Positions 1 through 12,271 of a DNA stretch of 64,000 nucleotides are shown here, piece by piece. Within the stretch, counting starts at the first letter, position 1. Each line of letters starts with the position of its first letter. The translations under genes and the position numbers were made by a program. The notes beneath the pieces are model-generated. The model was not told where the DNA came from and did no database searches. It worked only from the letters and a program-made list of their open reading frames with translations. Source of the DNA: Sepioteuthis lessoniana (lineage: Eukaryota > Mollusca > Cephalopoda > Myopsida > Loliginidae); assembly GCA_963585895.1 (NCBI GenBank), contig OY757921.1:56988937-57052936 (forward strand). Direction: 5' to 3'.

Positions 1-250
1 AGTCAGAAAATGTCAATGACCACATCATCTAACAGCTGACCACCTAACTCTCCAGGTTGCAATCCCTTTGATTTTATGTGTGGGTGTAGATGAATGAGAG
101 ATCATCATAACTCCTACCAACACTAAAAAATGAACTGAAGACAAGGATAATGGGAGCATTTACCAATTTAAACAAGGAGACCATCAGAAAGGCTTGCAGG
201 AGATTCTAAAGGAGGTTGAAGCCAATGGAAATTTCTATGAGTTAATTTAA
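1..250 (+). pseudogene. Tc1/mariner transposase C-terminal relic
   Basis: Read in pieces, the plus strand gives the end of a Tc1/mariner transposase. Around 35-85 there is a WPPNSP..NPFDF-like block with the Trp codon changed to TGA; this is the region carrying the last catalytic Asp in mariner/maT-type enzymes. Around 130-245 comes a helical tail (LK..IMGAFTNLNKETIRKACRRF, then EVEANGNFYE after a frameshift). At least two stops and one frameshift are visible, so it cannot make a working protein. The element enters from beyond the left edge, so its start is not seen. No terminal inverted repeat was recognised on the right. The family is inferred from motif order only. Confidence 0.5.
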
Positions 251-890
251 TCTATGGTATTTCAAGATATTCTTATGTAATTTTGGTAAATACATCTGAT
301 AAAGTGAGATGACAGAGTTATTTTCATTTCTGTGTAATTTAGATAATAATTTACCCATCACACTGTGTGTGTGTGTGTAAATTAACATTACGAGTATTTA
401 GTTTTAACTATATTTAAGAAATAAAAAAAGTTTTTGGCTGTGTTGTAACATTTGGTATGTTGTCATGCATTTTTTGAATTGTTAGAATTAAAAAATAAAA
501 ATCTGCTAAAAGCAAAGACAGAAAATTTTGCACATTATGCTTCTTTTATTTTTAAAAAAATGTTAAAATGCAAAATTCAACAAAAAACATGGTTTGTGCA
601 TTTTATATAGAAAGTTTTCTGAATGATCAGAAGTGTTAAGTGTTAATGAAGTTTCATACTGGATATCATTACTCACTAAATGATTCTTGTTCAATGGTTG
701 GGTAAATAAACTCAACAGTGAGAACATAACTTGAGAGTAATCAATGATATACAATGTGAGAGATTTTAGGAGGTGCTTGGTGTAAGAAATTAATATGCTG
801 TCCAAAGTGCACATCCTGTACAAGGCTGTATGCATTTCACATAGTGATAATAGCCTTTAGAAAGTTATGTGTCTAACTATTGTACCTGGT
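251..890. other. AT-rich stretch without recognised genes
   Basis: Contains a short GT run (365-379) and A/T homopolymers. A 90-codon minus-strand frame at 563-835 shows no motif and is probably chance. Confidence 0.5.
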
Positions 891-894
891 AATA

Positions 895-960
895 GGAAAA
901 CAAACTAATCAATGGATCTGTGAGACTAGCTTGTTAACCATTACACCAAACCTAGATAGA
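895..960 (-). repeat. tRNA-like SINE head fragment
   Basis: On the minus strand this reads like a tRNA-derived SINE head with an A-box-like TTGGTGTAATGGTTAAC. The body is missing or unrecognisable. Confidence 0.35.
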
Positions 961-1144
961 AGATTCTGGTAGCATTGACAAAAGAAGTTGCCTGAACAAT
1001 AGCAGAAGATAAAACAAAACTACCTTATAGTATCACTAAATTTGGTTGGTTTTTCTTTAATCTCATGGTCTAGAGAGAAAGTTCTATGTTAATGCTTCAT
1101 CTGTAAAACCATGCTTGACTCTAGAGTCATCATCTCATATAGAT

Positions 1145-1402
1145 TTTGTATGTATTTGCCCAACCTCTCCACCACAGACAAGATGTGACACAAGGCCAGT
1201 TTTTAAGCAGAGTATAGCTAGTTTTCCTTTTCCTAAAATGGTAACTATACCAACATTAAAGAATCCTGTCTGCTCTACTATTTATGCATAGCTGAAAAAA
1301 GAACAGTTGGATTTCTTTCCCAAGGGTATTAGTGGAAAGTGAATAGCAAACATTCTTATCCAGGATTTGGACCTTGTTTGCTGATGATCATAACCAGTTT
1401 GT
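1145..1402 (-). repeat. tRNA-derived SINE, family 1
   Basis: On the minus strand it begins with a pol III B-box-like segment (GGTCCAAATCC) near 1370. It continues with the family body: CCTTGGGAAAG, then an ATAAATAGTAGAGCAGAC block, then a GGCCTTGTGTCACATC block near the 3' end. The same order recurs at 6740-6950, 11574-11900, 22525-22765, 34215-34385, 36925-37120 and 51235-51510. It has no protein; mobilisation would depend on a partner LINE. Confidence 0.6.
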
Positions 1403-1574
1403 TTGTTTGTTTGTTTCAAGCTTATATATGAATGATGTTTAATAAAATTATTCCCTAAAATAATTTTTTCATTTTTTTTATTAAATAAACAACAAACTTT
1501 ATAAATCTTTAATTCACTGAAAGGCAAAATAATGATTAACAGCTAATACCTGTACCTAACATCTTCCACCTATA

Positions 1575-1690
1575 AATTTTTTTTTAATGAATTTACCCAT
1601 CCCTCAACCACAAACAGGATATGACACAAGATCAGATTTTTTTTAAGCAGAGTACAATTGGTTTGAATTCAGTTTTTCTTCTCATAGGCC
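1575..1690 (-). repeat. Family 1 SINE, 3' half of a split copy
   Basis: Matches the tail part of family 1 (the TGTGACACAAG-type and AAGCAGAGTA blocks). The rest of this copy resumes at about 2225, so the copy is split by about 535 bp of unrelated DNA. Confidence 0.5.
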
Positions 1691-2224
1691 AGTTTGTAGT
1701 GAAATTAAAAGGCAGAACCTGCAGACTGCTACTGATGAGCCAACCGGAGTTCATCATTCAAAGAGACAACGAGTAGTCTGCTGTATATGCAACTAGAACA
1801 GCTGATGTTTATGTGAATTCAGTAACCGTCCACGGCTGAATAAAAAAAGAGGTGGTGAACCGAGTGAATGAGAGAAATGAAATATGACAACGAAGCTGCG
1901 TGAATTGAATCCCTTTCATAGCAACACCGAAAGAAAGAAACAAGAAGTGATGAGCAAAATGGCCTACCTCAAAGTTCCAAAAATGGCACAAATGTGTCTT
2001 GCATGTAGAGCACCGGAAGTATAGAAAAACGGAAATATGAGTGTTGTTGGGAGTGCAATTTGTAGGTCATGCCTCTCATCTCTGGTGGGACTGGGTTTGC
2101 AACATATGCAAATTTGGGGGCATTTGTTGCTTCACAGCAGAATTGTGCAAACCAGTATTTTGACGTGGTAAGTAAGAGAGAGAGAAAGAAACAGAGAGAC
2201 AGGACCGATAGCCAAGCAGTTTGA
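1691..2224. other. Non-repeat insert within a split SINE
   Basis: About 535 bp with no match to other repeats in the window, lying between the two halves of one SINE. It has a more balanced base composition than its surroundings. A consensus-like 5' splice donor (GTGGTAAGTAAG) ends an open-looking stretch near 2164-2175. No protein family was recognised. Confidence 0.35.
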
Positions 2225-2410
2225 AGGTTACAGTTACCACACCCAAGTTAAAGAACTCAGTCTGCCCCTACTATTTATCCATAGCTGGAGGGTGAATAGT
2301 TGGATTCATACCTTTCCCAAGGGTGCTATGTGAAATGCAAACAGCTTTGTCCAGTACTTGAACTCTGCGTGACCAGGTTCATTTCCTACAACAATGATCA
2401 TTACACCATG
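2225..2410 (-). repeat. Family 1 SINE, 5' half of a split copy
   Basis: Carries the AGTTCTTTAACTTGG, AAATAGTAGGGGCAGACTGA and CCTTGGGAAAGG blocks and the A/B-box-like head (GGTCACGCAGAGTTCAAGTAC) on the minus strand. Confidence 0.55.
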
Positions 2411-2884
2411 AGCACCTCCTAAATTTTTCTTTTATGAAAAGAAAATCTTGTTAAAAAAAAAAAAGAGACTAAAGTAAAGACTAATGTATTTTTAGTTAAA
2501 CTCTTCAGCTGATGTTCAAATATCTGATATAAATTTTTTTTTTTTTAAAAGAAATCCACTGTGGAAAATATCTAACTAATGACATAAGCCAGCTGACTGA
2601 AAACTTTTTCTCCAAGTATCAATATGAAAAAAAAAAAGGTAAGTTTTTTTTTTTAATCTAAGAACATGCAACACATACTTTTATGTGTTTTTTTAGATGT
2701 TAATTGTTATTTTTTCTAAAGGAAAAAGTAATCATGAATACTAAAACTTTTTTTTCTTAACATTGGTTATCACATATTGTGTATCATGTTGTAATAATAT
2801 AGCCAAAATACTCAAATAAAACCTCCATTATTCATGTTTTAATTGAGAACTAATAAATAAATTAAACATAATTATCATTCTGTT

Positions 2885-3078
2885 GATGAGGCTTACAATA
2901 TGCTGATTGCATCCTTTGGAGACAAGGACCACCACCCCACAACATACACACAAAAAGGGGGTAACCTGGAGGTGGCACTCCAGTTCTGGAATTCATTGAA
3001 GTGTAGAGTCACTCCTAGGTCTACTGACTCAAACTGGTGATACCAGTTAGGGTCCCGTTTATGGTTCAAATAGATATG
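2885..3078 (-). repeat. Composite repeat, ~200-bp module
   Basis: Minus-strand copy of the module typified by ATTTGACCCATAGATGGGAC and GTACTCCACACTCCCC. It is divergent, but the block order is kept (ATTTGAACC, GGGACCCTAACTGGTATCACC, CTCCAGTTCTGGA). Confidence 0.45.
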
Positions 3079-5373
3079 TTTAAAATTTATTAGTATTTGA
3101 TATGAATATTTGAAAGTATATAAAAGTGTTCAAACAAATTATTAAGTAGGAATAATTCTTGAAGCCAGTAACATAATGTGCAAATAAATTACTACTACAA
3201 AAATAAAAATTGAGATTTAAAAAGATGATTCCAATGGAATGGCAAGAATATAAAGTTATAATCATAATCAAACATGAACATTAAATAATCCATAAGAAGT
3301 TGATCAGCCATTAAACAACCAAACCAAACCTAAACTGAATAGGCAGTTAAAATTAAATATCATTCTTAGTAACAACAGGAAGGATTACTTATGTAAATGT
3401 TAAGACCATAATATATAAACTTTAATTTTGTTATGTTAAAAAGGAGACTAATGGGGGGGGCTTTTGTACAAACCCTTTCCATTAAAAAATAATTAAAAAT
3501 AATCTAATTAGCATAGAAGAAAAATTAGAATTGAAAACCAAGATATTTTAATTAAGAGTTAAAATCTATCAAAAATGTACAAAAGAAAAAAATATTCACA
3601 TTTTCTAACTTTTAAACTCCAAAATATAGAAAACATGTAATATTGACAATTATTTATTAAAACTTACAAAAATTTGTTAGCTGACCTAATATTTATCAAA
3701 ATATGTAAAACTTTACTACTGGCAAAAATTATGAAATTAGCATATGCAGAGGCTGTTCACCAAGGTTTTTTGGGTTTTTTTTAATTATTATTTAGCAGTA
3801 AATAAACTAAAAACAGATAAGACACAATATTTTTATTTAATGGCAAAACATTCTGGCTTCATCAAATATACCTTTAACAAATTATTTAAATTAATATATT
3901 TTTTCCAATCAATGTAGAGGAAAATATTATGGAATGATCTTGCAAAAACAAATACAAAACTAGATATATAAATTGATCTACAGTTAAATGATAGTTCCTA
4001 CATAATTGAAAGTAAATGGCATATTCCTGATTTTTATAATTATCAGTAATGTCTGTTAATGGCAAAAACCTTGAAGTTGTGCTTAAAGTTACATAATCCA
4101 TATTTCTGGATTATGTTTCAACTGAAAAAGCATGAAACAAAAAAGTATATTTATTTTAATAAGTATGATAAGAGTAGCATGTTTAACTATAACGTACTTA
4201 ATTAAAGTTAATAAGATTAATATTAAGCAGTCATAGCATTGTATTTATTTACATTATGCCAGAAACCTTTTATAAAACAATTAAAAGCCACAATTCTTTA
4301 ATTTTAAGTATTAAATATTTTCAGTCAATGATCATTCTTAAAGGCACATTTTATGCACACAAAACAGCAGTGTTGATTCTTTAAGGTATTCTTAAAATAA
4401 CTTCACTCAATAACAGGAAATGATGAATAGTCTTAAAGACTGTTGCAATTTGGAGTCTTGTGTTGACAAATTACTGTGGGTACAAAACTTCAAAGTGGAA
4501 TTTAATAACAGATTCATTTTTAAAAAGATTTTTTTTTTAGTGAAATTTGCTTAAGAAAAACCAACTATGTAGAATGCAGGAAGTTGACTCAGTCAACTTA
4601 TAGTATTCTTCATGGTTGGTTTTAGGCAATAACTTCATACGTTTGATTGAGCAAATTAAAAGATCCATCAGCTGTTGCTTCTTAACTGTCAATTTGAGAT
4701 TTCTTCTCAAATCCAACACGGTTTTCCCAGCTAATCTCTAAGATACTGTGCCTCTTCATCATAAGTCTTCTAATTAACCAATTTTAACGCAAATCTGATA
4801 TTTGTTATGTCAGACATACTACACAAACAGATTTGAAAAGAGAATCAAGCAGCACTTGCCTTCTATTACCCAATCACACAATCAAGCCCTACTTGCCAGC
4901 TCGACCAATCAGAACACTGATTCTACCAAAATTTAATATCTACTGGCTCATCCAAACTGCGTTAAGTCTTATAAAATCAGCATATTCTCAATCCTTGATT
5001 GTGTCAGCCCCAATTTTCAATATTAGAACCATTATACATAACATCACTTAAACCTGATTTCAGCAAACAAAAAGGGTCAGTAGCATTTTCAATTAGCCCT
5101 CATCTGAACTAGAAATGTTTGTTTTGTTTTTTTTTCACTCCCCATCCCCACCACCTCAAGGTTTTTGTTTTTTTTATTCCAACTTATGATTGACTGCATT
5201 CTTTGTAGTTGGTTTTTCTTTAAAAAAAAAATTAAAAAAAAAAAACATTTTAAGAATGAATCTGCTATCAAATGCCATTTTGAAGTCTTGTGACAAATTT
5301 TCTACAGCTAACTTCCTGAGCAATTGTGATATTTGGCAATGATGACAATATTTTTCTTTTTTTTCTACAAATA
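3079..5373. other. AT-rich region, no gene recognised
   Basis: Long A/T-rich sequence with homopolymer runs (for example 5227-5246). Short frames on both strands show no motif, splice pattern or repeat match that I could support. Confidence 0.5.
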
Positions 5374-5625
5374 AGTAAAAAAAAAAGTTGGCGACCATAG
5401 TCGAGGGTAACCCGAAGGCTCCCTTTTCGATAGCTACTACACCAAGATGTAGGGGAGGGCGCTACTCCTTCCCTAAACCCTTGATCCGCACCTTATAATG
5501 CTGAGTGTTAAGCAAGGAGGCATCAAGTACCATTTTTTGAGTCTTTGGTATGACTCGACCTGGGATTGAACCCAGGTCTCCCGGGCCATTGGCGAACACT
5601 CTAACCGCTAGGCCAATGTCCGGTA
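5374..5625 (-). repeat. tRNA-derived SINE, family 2, copy 1
   Basis: The minus strand starts with a tRNA-like head of about 75 nt: an A box in TGGCCTAGCGGTTAGAGTGT near 5600-5619 and a B box GGTTCAATCCC near 5563-5573. The body follows (GGTACTTGATGCCTCC, then a CCCTCGACTA block) and ends in a T/A-rich tail at 5375-5390. Both polymerase III boxes look good. A second copy follows at 5727-5982 in the same orientation. Confidence 0.75.
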
Positions 5626-5726
5626 TATCCTGAAATTTCTTACCTGGGCTGCAAGGAACGATTTTTCATAGCAAATGATATTGCATGTGGCACTCAGAAC
5701 GTGGGTCAAAATTTTCATCTAATTAA

Positions 5727-5982
5727 GTAAAAAAAGTAAAGTTGGCAACCGTAGTCGAGGGCTGCTCAAAAGCTTCCTTTTCAATAGCTACTACACCGAG
5801 GTGTAGGGGAGGGTGCTACTCCTTTCCCTGGATTGCTCCACTTTACACTTGAAACATACCTTATAATGCTGTGAGTTAAGGAAGGAGGTATCAAGTACCA
5901 TTTTTTGACCCTTTGGTATGACTCAATCTGAGATTGAACCCCAGTCTCCTGGTCCATAGGCGAACACTCAACCACTAATTTC
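5727..5982 (-). repeat. tRNA-derived SINE, family 2, copy 2
   Basis: Same body and tail as the copy ending at 5625. Its tRNA-like head is more eroded: the B box reads GGTTCAATCTC-like and the A box is partly lost near 5970. A 75-codon frame inside it is a by-product of the repeat. Confidence 0.7.
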
Positions 5983-6519
5983 TCAGAGGAACCTATAGAT
6001 ATTACCACTTGTCATACTATCAGTACAGGTATTCAGACAACAATGTTTTAAGTTTAATGCGAAGTGAAAAGGAAAGTTGTAATTTTGTTCTTGTGTTTTA
6101 AGAAACCAGAAATACCAGTTCCATCATTATTATGTGTCAATAAAGAGAGATAGCAAACATCTGATTGGAGTCTTCTGTCAGATTTATTACAGCTACCTTC
6201 CTGAGCAATTATGATAAAGTTCCTTCTTGTAATGTAAATTAGTGAAGAGACAATTTCATTTCAATTATATAATCAAATATTTGAATGCCAAAAAAAAAAA
6301 TCATTAATTGTTAACTTATAGTAAATGTCATTTCAGTACTCAAGCGATTTAAGCTCTTCACAGCTTTCTTAATTAGTTATCTGAATTACCATGGCTATTG
6401 TTGGGAGAGAGTTGTTTCCCCCACTGCCTTCTCCACAATTTTGAATTCAGTTCTCCTCAGTTTGGTTAACAGCTATCATCACTGAAATATCTAATTATGA
6501 TTATCAAAGCATGCCAACA
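5983..6519. other. No gene recognised
   Basis: AT-rich sequence with A-runs near 6290. Nothing supportable was found on either strand. Confidence 0.45.
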
Positions 6520-6740
6520 GCATGGATTCCTTTGACGCTCTCTTGCTATCCACCCCTATCAGCCATTGTACTTGGTAAGTCCTCTAGACAGCACCCGGTG
6601 TCCACACAGAGAAATGCAAGTCTTTGCTGGTGTGGTCATGTGTAGAAGTCTATAGGAGAATGTTGCTTATAGGTTTGTTTTTACTTATACAGCATGTCCT
6701 GCTTCCCTTTCTTGAATGGTTGGAAAGATGGTAGATAAAT
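6520..6740 (-). pseudogene. RTE-type LINE 3' fragment (relic)
   Basis: Parallels the 3' part of the larger LINE fragment at 32285-32520: same spacing of the GCATG, TCTCTTGC.ATCCA, ACAGG.ATGTCCATGTG-like and CAGCATGTC.TG blocks. It would correspond to the last part of the ORF2 protein after the RT domain, but the frame is destroyed. A family 1 SINE begins immediately downstream. The identification rests on similarity to the other copies in this window. Confidence 0.45.
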
Positions 6741-6950
6741 GGTCATACATGCACTGTTTTAATTCAGTTTTCCTTCTCTTTGTCTAGTTGTCATACCTAC
6801 TAAATACCCATAGCAAGAGGAGAAGACATAAGTTCATGCCTTGCCTAAGTGCATTAGCACAAAGAGAAATGCAAACAGCCTAATCCAGGCTTTGAACCTG
6901 GTTTGCCAAGCCCATTTCATATGATGATAATCATTATGCCAAGTGCCACT
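6741..6950 (-). repeat. Family 1 SINE
   Basis: The minus strand carries the A-box-like TGGCATAATGATTATCATC head near 6930-6945, the B box GGTTCAAAGCC and part of the body, truncated near 6741. Confidence 0.55.
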
Positions 6951-7253
6951 CTTGCATTACAAGTAAGAGCAAATATTCCAGGATGAATCTGTTTTTGGAG
7001 ATCAGTATCAAATAGCCGTTCAAATTAATAAAGTACAATAAATATTTTTTAGAGTTAAAGGGTTTCAATGCAACAGACATAATGGAAGCTCAAACCAGTT
7101 ATATACTATAGAAAAACATTTAATAAAGAAAGGAAAACTTAAGCTGGAATATTTCCAAAATGGAATCAATGCACACAATAGCTTCCAGATAAATACTTTA
7201 CATTTCTAGTTAATGATTTTTATGTAGGTGTATTGGATCTTATCAAAAGAAAA

Positions 7254-7281
7254 AGTATATATATATATATATGCACACACA
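7254..7281. repeat. AT/AC microsatellite
   Basis: Short run of alternating TA followed by CACACA. Confidence 0.8.
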
Positions 7282-7640
7282 TAAATTTTCTTGGAGCTTT
7301 TTTTTTTTCAGTTTAATGAATGACTTTTCAAATAGAGGTAATTACATTCTAAGAAATAGTTTTAGAATTTGAAAAAAAACAAACTCTTGAGGTGTAAGAT
7401 TAAAAAAAGAATACAACAAAATTTGACAGTATCTAAAGAGTTCTGTTTAATAAGCTCTTCAAAGAGAAAAAAAATCTACTGCAGTTTTATTAAAAGCTAA
7501 TCTTGATTGAAGGAATTTAAGAATGTTTGTTACTTATTAGCTGAAGCATTCATCTATGTCAGGTTAAGATGTCAAGACTTTTATCAAAGTTAGATATATT
7601 GGCAATAAAGATTTTTTTCTTTATAATTCAATTGATTAAA

Positions 7641-7980
7641 ATGATATGTCAACATATCTTGGATTATTTTATGGCAAGATATTAAGGAACTGTGTTTATA
7701 TTTATGTCTTTTTTTCTTTTTTTGTAGTTCTTTCTGAAAAGAACTTTTTTAGTCCTATCAAATACAAATGATTTTTAAACAGATCTATTTGACCCATTGA
7801 TGGAACCCTAACAAGTATTACCACTTCTGGTCAAAGTGGACCTTAGAGTTATAGCAATGACTAAGTACTCTACACTCCCCAGCAGATGCATTTAAGAGCC
7901 ATGCCCAGAACACCCTTGAATTTTTTTTAGTTATCTGCAGGAGATAACATTTTAAGCCCCACTGAGATAGTGATTTAAAA
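7641..7980 (+). repeat. Composite repeat copy
   Basis: Head (GATATGTCAACATATCTTGG, then TTATTTTATGGC) at 7641-7675, a short AT-rich middle, then the ACCCATTGATGGAACC module from about 7780. Same order as at 10130-10905 and 39235-39835. Confidence 0.55.
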
Positions 7981-8509
7981 TTTGAATGGCACTTATAAGA
8001 TTAATTGATTATAAACCTTTCGTCCAGTTAGTTTGAATAACTTATATAATCATTCTATATCTCCAGATATAACTTGCCAATAAACCTAATTAGTAATGTT
8101 TAATTAAGTTAGTTATATCTTACACCAACATGGCTTCCAACTGATTTTTATTGTTAAAACCCCTCTCAATAAGAGCCCTTTCCTTTCCTGATGAAGGGCA
8201 AAATGTTTTCGTTTTTAAGTAATATCCTTTCCTTGGTAACCCTACATCAAACTGTTTGGTTTATAAGGACAGATATCAAAAAATTTCCTAATTATTAATC
8301 TAGATTAGATAATTTAACAAAATTCACTCAAAATTCACCCAGGATATAAAAAGTTTAATATCTCAAAGGGCACTTTTTTCCTTTTTTTTATTTTTATAGT
8401 CAACCTCCAGAAGTTTAAAGCAAGGAAAAAATAAAACAGAGACATTATGTCAGTAGGGAAGCAGGAATTTCAAAAATGGTTTGGTTTACTGGTAGAAGAA
8501 TAACAGCAG

Positions 8510-8630
8510 TACTATAGCTTGGAGTGGGGAGGGAATAAAGGAGTTTATACCTTTCCCAAGGGTATTAGTCCAAAAATGAACATAATAGCCTAACTGGAGT
8601 TTGAACTCATTCACCCACTTGCAAATGACC
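8510..8630 (-). repeat. Family 1 SINE fragment
   Basis: The CCTTTCCCAAGGGTATTAGT block and a B-box-like GAGTTTGAACTC identify the family; the 3' part is lost. Confidence 0.45.
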
Positions 8631-10129
8631 CAAGAAATTGTTGAAAAGAGAAGAAAAATCCAGAGTTAAAACAGGGTTTAAAAACTATCAAAAATGATAT
8701 TTTCTTATTTTGTTGTGTAATGTGCAAAATATTTTTAAAACTTTAGTTGAGTGAGAGAGAAAAAACTGCTATCTAACAATAATGTTTTTCTTAAAATAAA
8801 AAATATAAAGCACAGAAATAAGTCTTTATGCTTTACTATCCACACAATAGTGTCAAATAAAAATATCACAATACAAAATATTTTATTCATAAATCACATA
8901 TGAAAGTGAATATTCTGAATCGACTTATCAGAACCTATTTCACCATGATGCATAGATGAAGACTTAATTCAAAAAATGAGGAATGAACAACCTTATAAAG
9001 ACAAGGCGCAATCTATTCTGAGGCAATTGACAAAATTTCTGTTTCTTGGCATTCAGTAATTCTTATAACTTACCATCAGTCATAAAAATCATTATTACTA
9101 CAATGTAAAGAATGTGTCTGTGTTTGTGTGTCTGTGAGGGTGTGCATGTTGCTATTATGTGCTTGTGCAAGTACACCAATGCAACACTAAGCAGCTGATT
9201 ATTCTGGCTCTATTTCAACCAGGTCTTCTAGTAGTCTCTGAAAAGTTGCCATAGTAACTAGCTGGCTAAAAGAATAATACTAATGATGGTAGAATTATAG
9301 AGAAAGTACAAAGTTTACTCTTAAGAGTTAAGTGTGTCAGCAACAAGTGGTGGGGGAGAGGAAGCTGACCAGTTGTAAGCTGATAATGGGGAAACTTTAT
9401 AGCCATTATTATTTGTTGTTAAGATAAAGTAATGAGTGTTTGTCCACAGGAAAAAGCATCAGAAGTCTTTTTTTTTTGCATCATCATTGATATTAAGATT
9501 TTCAATAATTGCTGAGTTGGATGTTTGGAAAAATGAGTTAGTATTAAGAAAATTATAAAAATGATAAAATATAATAAAACATTGCTGTTCTAATAATTTG
9601 TATCAAAGCGAAAATATATTGGTGCTTTAAGAGTTAATAATGAGCTTATTTTGATACAGTTTATTTTTAATTAATTCATGTATATTTAATATCTAATAGT
9701 TTTAAAAGTTCACTATTTTGTATCTTATTGTCTTCTTAGAAATCATGTTCAAACATGTTTATTCTGACATCATTGTAACAAACAGAAACCTTGACTCAGT
9801 GGTGAAATGAGTTTTATTGGATTTGTAAAATAATGTTAGAAAATAACAGCATCATAAAAAGCAAAATAACTTATGGAAACCTCAACAAAATGATGTAATA
9901 AATAAAAACTTCATTTATTTTGATAATTACATGTTGAAAAAAAAAAGGAATAAAAAAAGAAAATGTATTTGGACAACATTTTAAAAAGAGGTCAAGTCAT
10001 TTAACAAACAATAAATAAAGGTAAAAAGTAAATAGGAAAATAAGACTAAGTAAACTTAAAACGACAAAACCCATGGATAGATGATAGCCAAAGTAGAAAT
10101 GTGTGGAAATGGCAAATATTCACCGATTA
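8631..10129. other. AT-rich region, no gene recognised
   Basis: A GT-rich patch lies at 9115-9160. No open frame with recognisable features was found on either strand. Confidence 0.45.
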
Positions 10130-10905
10130 CAGTTTGGTTTGTTGAGTTTTATGGCATATCAACCTTTGTAGGTTATTTAACGCCAAATCCATTTTTATGT
10201 ATCAGTTCTATTTAAAACAATACAGTTTAGTACGAGTACAGAGTTTAATTGTCAAAAACATTTCTATTTCAAACTATTCAAGCAGTTAGATAAAACAATT
10301 CAGTTTAGTGTAAGTATAGTTTCAATGTCAAAAACAGTTCAATTTCAAACAATTCAGTTTAGCATAAGTACGCAGTTTAAGTGTAAGTACAGTTTAATTG
10401 TGAAAAATATTTCTATTTCTAGCTATTTAGTTTAGTCAAGCAGTTCTAATTCAGCTAATTCAGATTAGTATGAGTACAGATTTTGTTTACACACAGTTAA
10501 TTGTCAAAACAGTTCTATGTTAAACAATTCAGTTTAGTATAGATACAGTTTCAATGTCAAAAAAACTGTTCTATTTCAAATAATTCAGTTTAGTATAAGC
10601 ACGCAGTTTAAATGTAAGTACGCTTTAATTGTCAAAAGCATTTCTATTTCAAGCTATTCAGTTTAATCAAACAATTCAGGTTAGCATAAGTATGCTGTTA
10701 GTTCTATTTAACCCATAGATAGGGCCCTATCAGGTGCTACCACCCCAGACCAGAGTGGACTTGGGAGCAATGGCAATGAAGGGGTGCTCCATATTCCCCA
10801 AGGCCCCAGCATTACTGGGACCTCACCATCAGACTGTTTAGTGTCATATCCTCTGCAGAGGTGCAGTCAGTATATTTTACAGCCCCAGCCGACTGTGCAA
10901 TCACC
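10130..10905 (+). repeat. Composite repeat with long tandem array
   Basis: The clearest copy of the composite family. Head at about 10145-10195 (TATGGCATATCAACC, then GGTTATTTAACGCC). A tandem array at about 10200-10700 follows, made of roughly 50-70-bp diverged units built around AATTCAGTTTAGTATAAGTA and TTAATTGTCAAAA. The module (ACCCATAGATAGGGCCC, ACTCCATATTCCCC-like, ATTTTACAGCCCCAGC) runs from 10708 to 10905. The unit boundaries are read by eye. Confidence 0.6.
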
Positions 10906-11573
10906 GATTAAACTCATGGTTTAAACAGTACATGACTCTGAAGTCAACAATAAAAGGATATCAATTTTATAAGTCAATTATGATTATTAGTCAAAGCTTG
11001 ATTAACAAGAACCTATAAAGAAAGAAAAGTGATCCAAAATGAGGGAGGGTCAATATAATTAGACATAGGATCTATAAGTTTTGCATTATGATAGGGCAAG
11101 TCAAAAATTTTGCATCATTTCGATACGTGTTAATTTGCAGTACGTATATCATATAATCAAAGCCATTCAAACGGTGGTAAGTACCCACTGTGGTTGGTAG
11201 TATTATGAGGGTTGATGTGCAGACACATTCTATATGGCTTTACTGTGTACGATTTGAAAAACATATAAAGTCTAATTAGAGAACTTATTCTTTACAATGC
11301 TGTGTAAGCAAATAAAAACATTTGTTGTGTGAAAAGTGAAGAAGGCCTAAAACCATAGATTCCAAAGCTGTGCTCCAAGAGGCAAATCTACCTAGTAGCA
11401 TTCAAGCGTGGTATTTTTCCATCCAATATATTTTGTCACCATCACAACCTCAGCAAGAGCATCCAGAGCTGCTAATTTGTGCCTCATGTGACTAAAATAT
11501 TATAAAACTTTTAACTCGCCCTAGAAGTAGAGCCAATGATTATATAGACTGTTTACAAAAGAAAAAATGTATG

Positions 11574-11900
11574 TGCAAATGGCATAAAGGTTATCAGCAA
11601 AGAAAATGAAATTAGCAAATAGAGTTCAAATTCTGGCTGAGACTGTTCATTTTGAATTAGTGACCTTCAAAAAGGTACGAATTCATCTTTTTCTCCAAGC
11701 TATGAGCAAAGTGGGATTTTAGCCTTGGTAGGACAACCTGTCTAAGAGAATAATAACCCTGAATTTATACCCCTTACCAACACATCTTAAGATGGCTTAT
11801 TTATTGTCAAGAAACATAATTGTGGACCAGGTATCCTTTTCTATTCATCCTTTAAAATTTCAACCATCCTGTTGACAGAACTTAGAATTTATTGTATTCC
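11574..11900 (+). repeat. Family 1 SINE
   Basis: Forward copy: A-box-like TGGCATAAAGGTTATCA at about 11580, B-box-like AGTTCAAATTC at about 11626, then the AGCTATGAGCAAAGT and CCTTGGTAGGACAACCTGTC blocks. Confidence 0.55.
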
Positions 11901-11924
11901 CCCTTGCAAAGGGATAAGACCCCT

Positions 11925-12271
11925 ACCACCACCAAAAAAAAAATAAATAAATAAAAGGGGGTGGTATCCTGGGTATGGCACTAAAATGCATATGAAATGG
12001 TAATACCTGTTAGGTTTGGTTTCTTTGTTTAATGACATATCAACCTTCATGTGTTATTTAATGCCAAAAAATGAAAATTACATATATCAAACAGGAATAC
12101 TCGATACCATATAATTGTAAATTATTAGCATTAAGAATAGTTACTCGAAGCTATAATTGTTTACTAAGGATTATTATTATTATTATCATTATTGATTACT
12201 TGAAACTATATAACTGTGCAAATAAATGACTTTCATTAAATAAAACTCATTACTTGAAACCATATGATTAG
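11925..12271 (-). repeat. Composite repeat interrupted by an LTR element
   Basis: A partial minus-strand module (11925-12015), a palindromic head (ATGACATATCAACC, then GTTATTTAATGCC, near 12040-12070) and array-like units. The copy breaks at 12271, where the LTR element starts, and similar AT-rich units resume at 17295. The part order differs from other copies, so this copy may be rearranged. Confidence 0.45.

Noticed and set aside
5560..5625. Possible functional tRNA gene on the minus strand
   Set aside because: A and B boxes are good, but a shared non-tRNA body follows and a second copy exists next to it, so it is the head of a SINE.
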